This document shows positions 1 to 6,381 of a DNA stretch of 8,593 bases, piece after piece. The stretch's first letter is position 1. Each line of letters opens with the position of its first letter. This DNA is from Methanosarcinales archaeon (GTDB lineage Archaea; Halobacteriota; Methanosarcinia; Methanosarcinales; Methanogasteraceae): the NCBI GenBank assembly GCA_012961645.1, contig DTYY01000332.1, forward strand, positions 1 to 8,593. Reading direction: 5' to 3'. The notes under the pieces were generated by a model. The model was not told where the DNA came from. It searched no databases and worked only from the letters and a program-made list of their open reading frames with translations. The translations under genes and the position numbers were made by a program.

Positions 1-13
1 GATTTTGGTCGGG

Positions 14-2794
14 CTACGTCTCGCCCGATGTTGATTTAGAGGGACTTTTTGGTCGAAATTCACTCAAACTTCGGTTCCATGCCTTTTTCGAGAGGATCTC
101 ACCGATATCGTCTCTTTCAAGCGCCAGATGGAGGTCATGTCTCATCTCATCAAGGGTACGCCCATCAGGGAGCGGATCTGAGGCTATCAGTGCCCTGACA
201 TCCTCATCTCCAAGCAGCTCCCCACTGTGGATCCTGGCACCCACGGTGAGAAGTTCTTCCACAATTGAGATCGGTTCTGTGTGGATGGTGTACCTTGCAA
301 GAAAGGTGTAAACTGCTGAAACCGCCTTTGCTTCAGATGTTTTGATAGCCGCTGTTCGCCCATACGTATCGTTTGAGGAAAACGCCATCTCCTTCACGAG
401 TTCTATGAGGTTTCGAACAAGCGGATGTCCCAGGTCTATGACCTCTATGTCAGGGTTATCACGACCCCTGCGCGGATCAAACGTTGCTCTGGGTATGGTA
501 TCATCGCTCAAGCCCTGACCCAGCCTGGAATCACGGATCTCAATTGCAAACGTGTCATCCCCCGGGTTTTCGGTCATCAAAGAGGAGAACCTGCCAAGCC
601 CGCTCCTGACAAATCGCTGTATCTCCTCCGAACTACCGATCAGGTTTTCTGTCTCCTCCATCCGGGATTTTACCAGGGAGAGATCGATGGATGATTGACC
701 ATAGAACGTGTCCTCCTCCATACGTCTGATCACATCATCAGAGAATGGATTGATGGTCTGCTTCTCCCCGTCATCTTCAAGAAAATGTTCCAGTCGGGTC
801 TGCCCAATCTTGACGTCCAGACCCTGCTCCCTGATCAGATCAAGGACAGAGAGATCATCCCCAAAGAAGGGTGGCGAGAAACCGTGATCCATCCGTATTC
901 TGTTAGCCTTCTCAACGAGCACCTTCAGGATTCCAGCTTCCAGAGAATCGTTCACAACCATCGTTCTGATGAAGACCTTCTTCTCCCCACCGGGCTTACG
1001 ACTCTGCCCGTATCTATCAACCCTCCCATTCCGCTGCTCAAGCCGGTTTGGGTTCCATGGCAGCTCATAATGTATGACCTGTGCCGCCATGTACTGGAGA
1101 TTCACGCCCTCTGAAAGACAGTCAGTAGCTATCAGTATCGCCTCATAAGACGACTCGAAATCTCTAAGCCGCTCACCCCTCTGAGAATCATTCAGTTCAC
1201 CATGGAGAGTAACGATCTTCGTCTTCTTATAATGAGAATACTTTGGGATTTCTCTCTTTAGATACTCTAAAGTGTCCAGATATCGTGTGAAAATGATCAC
1301 CTTCGGATCTCGCCTGAGCATCTTACGAAGAACGTTACTGCATAGCTCCTTCAGTTTACTATCCCTGGATGGAGTGATCTTCTTCGCATCCTCAAGTGCG
1401 TCCTCAATGATCTCCTTCTCCTTCTGCAGGCTCTCGCCATAGCCAAAGACAGAACGATCCAGCCGCACACCCGCTTCCTCATCAGTAACTCTCTCCCCTG
1501 TATCATTATCCAGAACTTCAGATCGAGCCTCTTCCTCGTTGATTGGCAGCTCTTCAATATCATCCGGTTTATCCAGCGTTTTGTTCAGCTTGCGGAGACG
1601 TCGGTCTAAAGAGCGCCTCAATGCGTGAGGAGAGCTCAATGCCCTTTTATGGAAGTGTATAACAGTCCACTGTGCAATCTTCCGGCGATATGATTTTTCC
1701 GGACCTGCAACCGTCAATATGTGCTTACCAAGCTCCTCAACCTTTTTTATGACGCTCTCTTCAGGTTCTGGAGAGAGACGAACAAAAACCTCATCCTGAT
1801 CCCTCCTCGGAAATGGGTTTTCCTCATCATCCCATCCAAATTCGCCAGCCACATCGACTCTTCGCCGCTGACACACATGTTTCCTGGCGATATCCCTGTG
1901 GATGCACGGCTCATGGGGTGGACCAGAGACTGCACCCACATTCAGCATGGAGAGAAGACTTGCGTATGTATCAGTATATCCATTGTGCGGAGTAGCTGTC
2001 AGAAGAATCAGATGCTTTTCAGTCTCTGCGATCTTTTTACCAAGCTCCCAGCGTTCCTTTTTTACTCTGTGACTCGGTGATACCTGATGCGGTTTCGCCA
2101 GATTGTGAGCTTCATCGATCAGGACGATGTCCCACTTGTGCTCAAGGATCTTCGCACGGTTATGAGGCGCCTTTGCATAGTCCATGGAGACGATGAGGTG
2201 GGGATAATACTCCCATGGACTCATTCCGGGAGGGATGTTGCGTTCCAGAGAACGGAGATGCTGGGTTGATACGATCCTGGCATCGATATGGAAGAAATAA
2301 TCGAGAGCCTCCTTCCACTGCTCTCTGAGACTGGCAGGACATATAACCAGCAACCGCGATGCACGCTGCCTGGCAAGCATCTCCGTAACAATAAGACCCG
2401 CTTCAATGGTTTTACCCAGTCCAACGTCGTCAGCTATGAGTATCTTAACCAATGGCATGTCCAGTGCCATGACAACAGGAACCATCTGAAAGGACTCTGC
2501 AATAACCCTGCTTCGCTGTAAGCTCAACAACGGAGCGGTGCCATGCATCATACTCAACCGATAAGCTCGAATCAGCAGATCCTGAGCAGAATAGTTACCA
2601 ACTTTATCCGGATCCGGATATTCAATTTTTCCTGGTTCGATCGTTTCAAAAGGACGATAAAAACGCCTGTGCTCAACAGGCGAACCTTCAATCGTGGTTG
2701 CTGTGAACTCATCACCCATGAGATCATCTAAACGCCAGAGACGAGAGCGAAGGCTGACAATCGAACCTGGCATTATTGTTGCCCCATTCCCCAT
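14..2794 (-). CDS. drmD: SNF2-family DEAH-box helicase, DrmD-like (DISARM-type)
   Basis: A complete superfamily 2 ATPase of the SNF2 type, 926-931 aa. Residues below count from the TTG at 2809. The Walker A motif is DDVGLGKT at 126-133 (Lys133), followed by CPASLREQW (157-165), DEAH (232-235) and LTATPHNG (270-277). The second RecA domain has IIFTRY (505-510), TDCLSEGVNLQ (562-572) and the arginine-finger motif NRLEQRNGRVDRYGQ (588-602). The N-terminal part (PGSIVSLRSRLWR, then HGTAPLLSLQRSRV at 89-102) and the long C-terminal region after motif VI match my recollection of DrmD, the SNF2 helicase of class 1 DISARM. DISARM is a restriction-modification-like anti-phage system. I prefer ATG 2794 over TTG 2809: GGAG lies 9 nt upstream, and a TATA-like box at 2816-2823 would place transcription start near 2794. 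The left neighbour is outside the window; in class 1 DISARM it would be the adenine methylase drmMI. A stand-alone SNF2 helicase remains possible. The helicase call is near certain; the DrmD assignment is moderate. Confidence 0.88.
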   Translation of the reverse strand: MGNGATIMPGSIVSLRSRLWRLDDLMGDEFTATTIEGSPVEHRRFYRPFETIEPGKIEYPDPDKVGNYSAQDLLIRAYRLSMMHGTAPLLSLQRSRVIAESFQMVPVVMALDMPLVKILIADDVGLGKTIEAGLIVTEMLARQRASRLLVICPASLREQWKEALDYFFHIDARIVSTQHLRSLERNIPPGMSPWEYYPHLIVSMDYAKAPHNRAKILEHKWDIVLIDEAHNLAKPHQVSPSHRVKKERWELGKKIAETEKHLILLTATPHNGYTDTYASLLSMLNVGAVSGPPHEPCIHRDIARKHVCQRRRVDVAGEFGWDDEENPFPRRDQDEVFVRLSPEPEESVIKKVEELGKHILTVAGPEKSYRRKIAQWTVIHFHKRALSSPHALRRSLDRRLRKLNKTLDKPDDIEELPINEEEARSEVLDNDTGERVTDEEAGVRLDRSVFGYGESLQKEKEIIEDALEDAKKITPSRDSKLKELCSNVLRKMLRRDPKVIIFTRYLDTLEYLKREIPKYSHYKKTKIVTLHGELNDSQRGERLRDFESSYEAILIATDCLSEGVNLQYMAAQVIHYELPWNPNRLEQRNGRVDRYGQSRKPGGEKKVFIRTMVVNDSLEAGILKVLVEKANRIRMDHGFSPPFFGDDLSVLDLIREQGLDVKIGQTRLEHFLEDDGEKQTINPFSDDVIRRMEEDTFYGQSSIDLSLVKSRMEETENLIGSSEEIQRFVRSGLGRFSSLMTENPGDDTFAIEIRDSRLGQGLSDDTIPRATFDPRRGRDNPDIEVIDLGHPLVRNLIELVKEMAFSSNDTYGRTAAIKTSEAKAVSAVYTFLARYTIHTEPISIVEELLTVGARIHSGELLGDEDVRALIASDPLPDGRTLDEMRHDLHLALERDDIGEILSKKAWNRSLSEFRPKSPSKSTSGET

Positions 2795-2815
2795 TTTTCC
2801 ACACTCCAAGCACGC

Positions 2816-2823
2816 ATTTAAAG
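2816..2823 (-). promoter_or_regulatory. TATA-like box of the helicase gene
   Basis: CTTTAAAT on the minus strand fits the archaeal TATA consensus. Its centre is about 25 bp upstream of the ATG at 2794, so transcription may start at or within a few bases of that codon, giving a leaderless or nearly leaderless mRNA. This also argues against the TTG at 2809 as the start. A match of this length can arise by chance. Confidence 0.45.
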
Positions 2824-2955
2824 TGAGGTTTTGTTAGTTAGTGTAGATTCATTGTGACAAAGCAACAACTCCAACACAGCCCATCCAAAGCACGATTCAC
2901 ACACATGCCCCCAATGGTCGAACGTTCACTATTTCACACATCATACTCTCCCACA

Positions 2956-2977
2956 GTCTGCAAGTTATAAAGCAGAC
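2956..2977. repeat. Inverted repeat framing a TATA-like sequence
   Basis: Perfect 6-bp arms GTCTGC (2956-2961) and GCAGAC (2972-2977) flank a 10-base spacer containing TTATAAA. This could be an operator pair bracketing a plus-strand TATA-like box, or a small hairpin. No gene start lies close downstream on the plus strand, so a function is uncertain. Confidence 0.3.
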
Positions 2978-3100
2978 AACTGATACCCCACAAGATGATA
3001 TTATACGCACAAGTATATATCTCTATCGTCAACACCAACAGGGTCAAACAAACCCGGGCATCGGACGTCAGTGGACGCACTTCAGATTTCATCCGGTTTG

Positions 3101-3232
3101 TCAGAGGTCTGATCGCTCTTTCATCACTAACACGATCTTACCAAGCGCATTGATAACAACCCGACGTACGTTTTCATCCAAGCGCGTTTGCCAGAGGTTC
3201 AACCACTCAAGATCAGTTCTTTTATCTCTTGC
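3101..3232 (-). pseudogene. Possible HEAT-repeat-like gene fragment
   Basis: A 43-codon open stretch on the minus strand, bounded by TAG (3233-3235) and TGA (3101-3103), contains LDENVRRVVINALGKIV. This resembles the second helix of a HEAT repeat, whose typical form is D-x-x-V-R-x-x-A-x-x-A-L-G-K-I. It has no good start codon at its upstream end, no second repeat, and overlaps the end of the 3199-3432 ORF in another frame. It could be a remnant of a longer gene, possibly once joined to that ORF by a frame now shifted, or a chance match over about 17 residues. Confidence is low. Confidence 0.2.
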
Positions 3233-3432
3233 CTACGTCCCTCGAGTCTGCTCGTGAGATATCTGTTCTCCATCTCGCACATACGGAGTTCTGATTTACA
3301 CACCACCAGTTCATCCACATGTGAATGGTAGCATTTTTCGATGAATCCACAGCCCCACTGAGCCTCACAATCTGTAATGATCAGACGGATGTGCAACAGC
3401 ACGAAGAACATGAAAAAAGGGTCATGCCCCAC
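3199..3432 (-). CDS. Hypothetical small cysteine-containing protein
   Basis: A 77-aa ORF starting at GTG 3432, with GGTG spaced 5 nt upstream and a TATA-like box (3472-3479) about 44 bp upstream. An in-frame ATG at 3411 is an alternative start. Residues 5-20 are strongly hydrophobic (PFFMFFVLLHIRLIIT) and could form one short membrane segment. Five cysteines follow (22, 28, 34, 45, 52), then a charged, probably helical or coiled-coil tail from about residue 38 (HVDELVVCKSELRM, then MENRYLTSRLE). I recognise no family. It stands alone in the gene-poor region, transcribed toward the helicase gene. The TATA box and GGTG support a real gene; the short length and unusual composition leave chance or decay possible. 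Confidence 0.3.
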   Translation of the reverse strand: MGHDPFFMFFVLLHIRLIITDCEAQWGCGFIEKCYHSHVDELVVCKSELRMCEMENRYLTSRLEGRRQEIKELILSG

Positions 3433-3471
3433 AAGGGCACCAATATCCGCGTGTTCTTGATCAGGTTGCTT

Positions 3472-3479
3472 ATTATAAA
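3472..3479 (-). promoter_or_regulatory. TATA-like box before the small ORF
   Basis: TTTATAAT on the minus strand is a strong TATA-like match. It predicts transcription starting near 3450 and a leader of about 18 nt before GTG 3432. Its upstream (TFB-binding) side runs into the 16-bp palindrome at 3478-3493. The same bases read TATAAAA on the plus strand, so the direction of use is not settled. Confidence 0.35.
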
Positions 3480-3493
3480 AATCAGCTGATTTT
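3478..3493. promoter_or_regulatory. 16-bp perfect palindrome, candidate operator
   Basis: AAAATCAGCTGATTTT is a perfect 16-bp palindrome. Its left edge overlaps the TATA-like box at 3472-3479, covering the position where the TFB-recognition element would lie for minus-strand transcription. The symmetry and placement fit a dimeric helix-turn-helix regulator site. No regulator gene is in the window, so this is inference from sequence shape alone. Confidence 0.4.
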
Positions 3494-3526
3494 GACCCGA
3501 AGGGGCTTTCTTGAAGTTTTTTGATC

Positions 3527-3539
3527 GGACATAATGTCC
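3527..3539. repeat. Short palindrome GGACAT-A-ATGTCC
   Basis: Perfect 6-bp arms are separated by one base. It lies about 180 bp upstream of the synthase start and about 35 bp from the 16-bp palindrome. It could be a second protein-binding site; it is short enough to be chance. Confidence 0.25.
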
Positions 3540-3668
3540 CTATAACACCACGTCCCAGAGCCTTCCATGAGGAATATCACGGCTTTGCCGGTGAATGGTC
3601 TCTTCGATCCGATCGTCAGATTAAGAGTGTGATCTATTGAAGTGTCTTTGCGCAAACATATCATATCA

Positions 3669-3676
3669 GTATACCA
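3669..3676 (+). promoter_or_regulatory. Weak TATA-like sequence before the synthase gene
   Basis: GTATACCA within the alternating CATATC-rich stretch 3657-3683 is the best-placed TATA-like element for the gene starting at 3717. It would put transcription start near 3697-3700, just at the 8-bp tandem repeats. The match to consensus is poor, and the neighbouring CATATCATATC could be used instead. Confidence 0.2.
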
Positions 3677-3697
3677 GCATATCACACCAGAAAATCA

Positions 3698-3721
3698 TCC
3701 ATGAGACCATGATACCATGAA
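3698..3721 (+). repeat. Three tandem 8-bp repeats containing chained ATGA start/stop overlaps
   Basis: The units TCCATGAG, ACCATGAT and ACCATGAA follow each other without gaps. Because the unit is 8 bp, each ATG falls in a different frame. ATG 3701 encodes Met-Arg-Pro and stops at TGA 3710-3712, overlapping ATG 3709. ATG 3709 encodes Met-Ile-Pro and stops at TGA 3718-3720, overlapping the true start ATG 3717. No GGAGG-like site precedes any of them. The arrangement is what termination-reinitiation coupling would need, but translation of the mini-ORFs is not shown. Confidence 0.6.
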
Positions 3722-5228
3722 AATCCTCGTAGCAACCGGAAGACTTGCGCAAACAACGGTCAGAGCAGCAGTGCAGGAGAACGCCGATGTACTCGTTCTT
3801 GATATCGATATCGCAGCATTCATAACACCGGGTTTGCTGAGGTCATCGCTTCCTGCCGGTCAGTATGACCTGATCCTCGTCCCGGGTCTTGTATCAAGCG
3901 ATTTCACCGATCTAGAGGCTGAATGCGGGACACGTATCTGCCTCGGACCGAGACACGCTTATGACCTGACACCGGTGCTTTCATGCGTAAGCGAACTCGA
4001 ACTCTCAAAAACAATCCCGGCTGATGAATTTTTATCAAAGAAAATGCGTAAAGATGCTCTTATGCGCATAAACGAGCACGAAAGAAATGCCAGACCCGCA
4101 TTCGAGCTGTGCGGCAGAAAGATCGGCGGAAGTTCGGCGATGAAGGTGATGGCAGAGATCGCTGGTGCGACCGGGATGTCAGAAGAGAGATTGGTTGAGA
4201 AGATACGTGAATTCGAGGAGAAAGGCGCAGACGTAATCGATCTCGGCGCCACCATGGATGCCAGCATTGATGATATCATAAGATCGGTTAAGATCGCAAA
4301 ATCCACAACAAAACTCCCTGTGAGCATAGATACTCTAAATCAGGATCTCATCGTCGCCGGAATAGAGTCCGGAGCAGATCTCGTACTTAGTTTGAATTCA
4401 AAAAACATCGATGCTGTGAAGGATGCGGTTGTAGAACACGAAACAGCGGTTGTGATCATCCCTGATCAGGGAGATCATGAAACGCTTTACCGAAATATCG
4501 AATATGCGAAGGATCTCGGCATCGAGAAGATCATCGCAGACCCTGTGCTCGATCCTGTCGGGCACGGGATCGCCCAGTCCATTTGCAGGTATGGAGACTT
4601 CCGAAAAAAAGATGAACGAACCCCGCTCTTCTTTGGCGTCGGCAATGTCACCGAACTGATCGATGCCGATTCGGTGGGCGTGAATGCGCTCCTTGCAGGG
4701 ATCGCCGCAGAACTTGGTGCCGATGTCCTGTTCACGCCAGAGCACAGTGATAAGGCGCGCGGGAGTATCGCAGAACTTGTTACCGCCTCACAGATGATGG
4801 TGCTTGCAAGAGAGCGCCAAAGCTCGCCAAAGGACCTCGGCATCGATCTCCTCATCCTGAAGGAGAAACGGTATCTTCCAGATGCAGAAGTTCCTGAGAA
4901 ATCTATTCTTGCTGATCAAAAGTCAAAATGGGCTCCTGATCCTGCCGGATGCCTCCGCATCGAGATCTCAAGAGAGCGCGGGCTGATCATCGTCACCCAC
5001 AGGAAGGCGACGATCACCGGAACAGATGTCTGCAGGATTATCACGACAGCGATCGATCTGGGACTGATCTCGCAACTGGACCATGCCGGTTATCTCGGGA
5101 AGGAACTGGCAAGAGCAAAGCTTGCAATAAGTCTTGGATGGAACTATGTGCAGGATGAGCCTTTTGAGAAAACCAGCCACAGCCACTCTGGTCGATCAGA
5201 GACGCATTATGCCGAAATAGGCAGATAG
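3717..5228 (+). CDS. Dihydropteroate synthase-like protein (archaeal, TIGR00284-type)
   Basis: A complete 503-aa protein with the three-part build of the archaeal dihydropteroate synthase-related family. The N-terminal domain (1 to about 130) holds TGRLAQTTVR, YDLILVPGLVSSDF (50-63) and LGPRHAYDL (76-84), as in proteins labelled DUF6513. The central TIM-barrel pterin-binding region (about 135-365) holds GADVIDLGATMD (170-181), PVSIDTLN (201-208), ADLVLSLNS (220-228), IADPVLDPVGHG (273-284) and FFGVGNVTELID (305-316). The C-terminal domain (about 410-485) resembles DUF4346, with GLISQLDHAGYLGKELARAK (448-467) and LGWNYVQDEPF. The family occurs in archaea lacking bacterial DHPS and is thought to act in tetrahydromethanopterin synthesis. 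The coupling of the pterin to the ribofuranosyl-aminobenzene is, however, credited to an unrelated metallo-beta-lactamase-fold enzyme (MJ0301), so the exact reaction is open. The start is fixed by the conserved MKILVATGRLA opening. The family call is confident; the reaction is not. Confidence 0.92.
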   Translation: MKILVATGRLAQTTVRAAVQENADVLVLDIDIAAFITPGLLRSSLPAGQYDLILVPGLVSSDFTDLEAECGTRICLGPRHAYDLTPVLSCVSELELSKTIPADEFLSKKMRKDALMRINEHERNARPAFELCGRKIGGSSAMKVMAEIAGATGMSEERLVEKIREFEEKGADVIDLGATMDASIDDIIRSVKIAKSTTKLPVSIDTLNQDLIVAGIESGADLVLSLNSKNIDAVKDAVVEHETAVVIIPDQGDHETLYRNIEYAKDLGIEKIIADPVLDPVGHGIAQSICRYGDFRKKDERTPLFFGVGNVTELIDADSVGVNALLAGIAAELGADVLFTPEHSDKARGSIAELVTASQMMVLARERQSSPKDLGIDLLILKEKRYLPDAEVPEKSILADQKSKWAPDPAGCLRIEISRERGLIIVTHRKATITGTDVCRIITTAIDLGLISQLDHAGYLGKELARAKLAISLGWNYVQDEPFEKTSHSHSGRSETHYAEIGR

Positions 5229-5235
5229 GGACCTC

Positions 5236-5255
5236 GAGGAATCGGTGTAACACCA
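5236..5255 (+). repeat. Post-stop element, copy 1
   Basis: This 20-bp stretch, beginning 7 nt after the synthase stop, matches 14 of 20 positions with 6382-6401, which begins 3 nt after the transporter stop. Both read RGIG-V/T-TP in one plus-strand frame, with mostly third-position differences. This copy contains GGTGT-A-ACACC (5244-5254). It may be a dispersed element or chance. Confidence 0.25.
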
Positions 5256-5271
5256 CTTCCACAAACAAAAA

Positions 5272-5279
5272 GTTTATTC
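5272..5279 (+). promoter_or_regulatory. TATA-like box of the transporter gene
   Basis: GTTTATTC, in an A/T-rich patch, is centred about 29 bp upstream of ATG 5305. It predicts transcription starting a few bases before the start codon. It suggests the transporter is transcribed separately from the synthase gene, although the 76-bp gap and shared strand would also allow read-through. Confidence 0.4.
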
Positions 5280-5304
5280 GCAGTCTGAACAGAAGATATC
5301 AGGT

Positions 5305-6378
5305 ATGGACTCGCAGAGGAGGTTATGGTGGATTGCGGCAGCGGTGATCATCTCCGTTATTGTCGCAACCGTATATGTAACACAGATATTCCTCGCACCC
5401 ATACTCTGGGGTGCTTTCATCGCATATATCCTCTACCCGGTCCACTCACATTTCGTACGCATCACCGGGCATAAACATTTGTCGTCACTACTCACCATGT
5501 TACTGGTGTGTGTCATCTTCATAGCGATCATCATAGGAGTTGCCAACGTCGCGGTGACCGAGGCATCGAAGCTCTCAGAATCTCAATATGTCATTTATGA
5601 TGCAGTGGACAATTTCGTCAACGGTTTGGCTGAAGAATACATCCCCGCGGCATCCGAATATACTGAAGAGATCGGCACCCTGGCGAAACAGATTCTGACG
5701 AAGCTCTTCCTGCTCGTCGCTGACATCGTCACCAGACTCGCCGCCACAATACCGCTGCTCATTGCACAGTTTGGAGTTGCAATATTGCTCGTTTATTACC
5801 TCTTGATCGATGGCGAGAGCGTCATTGAGAATATTTTAGACCTCCTGCCCGAAAAGAAACTCACTGCGCTCTTTTTTGGCGAGTTAAAGCCCATCTACCA
5901 CACCCTATTCCACGTCTACTTCAACACCTGCATACTGTCAGGAGTTATCGCATCTGCCGGTTTTTTCCTGCTCGGGGTGCCGTATCCGATCCTCTGGGGC
6001 GTTGCCATGGCTATCTTTGCGCTGCTCCCCCTTGTCGGGACAAACACGCTCATCATACCGATGACGATCTACTATCTGCTGGTTCATGACTACACGATGG
6101 CAGTGGCTCTATTCGCATTTGGAATGATATTTCTCAATCTGATCCCTGATTACGTGATCCGTCCCCAGCTTGCCAAGAGTGGTGCTGCGATACATCCGGC
6201 GATCACCCTGCTTGCGTTCATCGCGCCGATATTCATGCTCGGAATGGTGGGAATCGTCATCGGACCAGCCCTATATGGTTTTCTTCTCGCAGCTTACCGG
6301 ACAAATCTTCGTTTGAGGGAGGAGGGGGTGGCGTCGGTGCAGGTGGATACAGAGTCTTTAGAGTCTACAGTGGGCTGA
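5305..6378 (+). CDS. AI-2E/PerM-family membrane transporter
   Basis: A complete 357-aa polytopic membrane protein of the AI-2E exporter-like superfamily (PerM, YdiK, TqsA). Hydrophobic segments lie at about 7-27, 30-45, 60-84, 132-168 (probably two), 205-224, 227-256, 262-282 and 296-330, close to the usual eight-helix layout. A soluble stretch (about 86-130) sits between the early helices. Family hallmarks are in the C-terminal half: FFLLGVPYPILWGVAMAI (220-237), LLPLVGT (240-246), NLIPDYVIRPQLAKSGAAIHP (within 278-298) and GMVGIVIGPALYG (313-325). Characterised members move autoinducer-2, indole-type compounds or ions (some act as Na+/H+ antiporters), but the substrate cannot be read from sequence. 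A short CAGGT precedes ATG 5305 directly, and a TATA-like box lies about 29 bp upstream. It follows the synthase gene on the same strand and converges on the kinase gene. Length is typical and no defect is visible. Confidence 0.92.
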   Translation: MDSQRRLWWIAAAVIISVIVATVYVTQIFLAPILWGAFIAYILYPVHSHFVRITGHKHLSSLLTMLLVCVIFIAIIIGVANVAVTEASKLSESQYVIYDAVDNFVNGLAEEYIPAASEYTEEIGTLAKQILTKLFLLVADIVTRLAATIPLLIAQFGVAILLVYYLLIDGESVIENILDLLPEKKLTALFFGELKPIYHTLFHVYFNTCILSGVIASAGFFLLGVPYPILWGVAMAIFALLPLVGTNTLIIPMTIYYLLVHDYTMAVALFAFGMIFLNLIPDYVIRPQLAKSGAAIHPAITLLAFIAPIFMLGMVGIVIGPALYGFLLAAYRTNLRLREEGVASVQVDTESLESTVG

Positions 6379-6381
6379 AGA

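Larger units (their letters stand above)
2795..3716. other. Gene-poor region between helicase and synthase genes
   Basis: About 0.9 kb lies between two divergent, well-supported genes, far more than the 76 bp and 166 bp between the other genes here. No protein with recognisable full-length homology is present. It contains one weakly supported small ORF on the minus strand (3199-3432), a short HEAT-like open stretch (3101-3232, minus), an inverted repeat around a TATA-like sequence (2956-2977), a 16-bp palindrome (3478-3493) and a GGACAT/ATGTCC palindrome (3527-3539). No insertion-sequence ends or tRNA cloverleaf were found. It may be a regulatory region, the degraded remains of lost genes, or the boundary of a transferred defence island. 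Confidence 0.5.

Noticed and set aside
425..1114. Two adjoining plus-strand ORFs (89 and 139 aa)
   Set aside because: They lie antisense to the helicase, whose motifs are continuous through this interval. No domain or start signal supports them.
2934..3092. Minus-strand 53-codon ORF starting at ATG 3092
   Set aside because: Short, no ribosome-binding site, and it spans A/T-rich promoter-like sequence. Nothing distinguishes it from chance.
3657..3683. CATATC-rich stretch considered as a repeat array
   Set aside because: Only two or three irregular copies of 6 bases. There is no spacer regularity and nothing like a CRISPR repeat.
3482..3685. Minus-strand 67-aa ORF
   Set aside because: Composition is unlike a folded protein, no start signal or family match was seen, and it covers the likely promoter region of the synthase and ends in the palindrome.
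2795..3716. Searched for insertion-sequence ends, tRNA genes and C/D-box RNA
   Set aside because: No matching terminal inverted repeats with a transposase, no cloverleaf, and no convincing paired C and D boxes were seen by eye.
3959..4327. Minus-strand 122-aa ORF inside the synthase gene, and similar ones at 4398-4855
   Set aside because: Shadows of the well-conserved synthase frame with serine- and isoleucine-rich translations typical of antisense reading.
5232..5254. CCTCGAGG and GGTGT-A-ACACC considered as an intrinsic terminator of the synthase
   Set aside because: Both stems are very short and are followed by an A-rich, not T-rich, stretch on the transcribed strand.
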